NCBI RefSeq assembly: GCF_007474605.1
Contig: NZ_VHKL01000010.1
Span: 62,001 to 126,000 of the forward strand
Length of the DNA stretch: 64,000 bases
Source of the DNA: Rhodoligotrophos appendicifer
Lineage (GTDB): Bacteria; Pseudomonadota; Alphaproteobacteria; Rhizobiales; Im1
Reading direction: 5' to 3'
The translations under genes were made by a program, and so were the position numbers. Of this stretch, positions 63,602 to 64,000 are shown piece after piece; position 1 is the stretch's first letter, and each line of letters begins with the position of its first letter. Under the pieces are notes generated by a model. The model was not told where the DNA came from. It searched no databases and saw only the letters and a program-made list of their open reading frames with translations.

Positions 63602-64000
63602 ATGCCCATGAACGTTCCCACCGCCCAAGCTCCGGAAACGATTCCGGACGATCATCACTCGGTCGCCCGCTCCTTACCTATCGAATTGTTCATGCTGGTA
63701 CAGGCCTTCCTGCGGTCCCCCCAGCTCAAGTCCCTGATCGTCATCGGCGTTGCAACAGTGCTCGTGGTGGGGGCGACCGCCTACGGGCAAGTCAAGCTGA
63801 ACGCCTGGAACGGCCCCTTCTACAACGCTCTGGCGCGCAAGGACCTGGAGAGCTTTCTCCACCAGCTCGTGGTGTTCGGAGTGATCGCCAGCGCCCTGCT
63901 GGTGCTGAATGTCGCGCAGGCATGGCTCAATCGGATGACGCAGCTGAAACTGCGCCAGGGGCTGACGGGAGAGCTCCTCAACCAGTGGCTGGTGCCCAAG
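63602..64000 (+). CDS. YddA/SbmA-type ABC transporter (N-terminal part, cut by window edge)
   Basis: These are the first 133 residues of a fused permease-ATPase of the SbmA/BacA-YddA group. Two membrane spans (LIVIGVATVLVVGATAYG, VVFGVIASALLVLNVAQAW) flank the family signature LNAWNGPFYNALARKDLESF. Members carry peptides, bleomycin or cobalamin. The ATGs at 63602 and 63608 are both possible starts. The ATPase half lies outside the window. Confidence 0.8.
   Translation, partial: MPMNVPTAQAPETIPDDHHSVARSLPIELFMLVQAFLRSPQLKSLIVIGVATVLVVGATAYGQVKLNAWNGPFYNALARKDLESFLHQLVVFGVIASALLVLNVAQAWLNRMTQLKLRQGLTGELLNQWLVPK

Overview
The window (about 60% G+C, dense, mostly in operons) reads as chromosome of an alphaproteobacterium, most likely Hyphomicrobiales. 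The basis is an Omp25/31-type outer-membrane protein, an ECF SigF/NrsF pair driving a bufferin operon, many solute-binding-protein ABC importers beside hydrolases and FCD-type GntR regulators, and frequent overlapping stop/start codons. I see no rRNA, tRNA, CRISPR array, insertion sequence or prophage. The first and last genes are cut by the window edges.

Layout. (1) 1-8.9 kb, all minus strand: a glycine betaine/proline-type importer (ProV-ProW-ProX) with a luciferase-like flavin oxidoreductase, an HSL-family esterase, a PucR-type regulator, a partial amidohydrolase, and a GntR regulator carrying two DNA-binding domains. (2) 9.1-16 kb: three different acetoacetate-decarboxylase-like proteins around an XRE-cupin regulator, a polar amino-acid importer, and an isocitrate-lyase/PEP-mutase family enzyme. 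(3) 16-20.8 kb: a BTAD/TPR regulator divergent from a cysteine-synthase-like enzyme and a PLP decarboxylase. (4) 20.9-28.7 kb: a catabolic operon of three SDR proteins without the usual catalytic Tyr/Lys, a NitT/TauT-type importer, an alpha/beta hydrolase and a polysaccharide-deacetylase-fold enzyme, facing a GntR regulator across an 18-bp perfect palindrome. (5) 28.7-38.2 kb: the most striking locus. It encodes a collagen-like protein of about 85 Gly-X-Thr triplets, a small unknown partner, a type I exporter (ABC + HlyD), a Sel1-repeat protein, and a two-module glycosyltransferase whose C-terminal half resembles animal procollagen galactosyltransferases. (6) 38.9-46 kb: a hybrid sensor kinase with FixJ-like output, an Omp25/31-like protein, a MATE exporter, a DUF6064-like membrane protein and a Tat-exported aldo/keto reductase. 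(7) 46.2-50.1 kb: sigF-nrsF and a bufferin operon (bufA1, bufB, bufC, DoxX) with a matching SigF promoter. (8) 50-58 kb: GNAT, L,D-transpeptidase, a DUF6282-like protein with a ureohydrolase, a PHB-depolymerase-like esterase, and a KaiC-like ATPase overlapping a hybrid kinase. (9) 58-64 kb: crotonase, MaoC-type hydratase, M29 aminopeptidase, GH3 glycosidase and the start of a YddA/SbmA-type ABC transporter.

Taken together, regions 1-4 and 8-9 look like uptake and breakdown of small amines, amides, keto acids and CoA esters. Region 7 is a metal-stress module. Region 5 looks like a self-contained system that makes, possibly glycosylates, and exports a collagen-like surface or extracellular protein. 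The glycosylation role is inferred from gene neighbourhood and sequence resemblance only.
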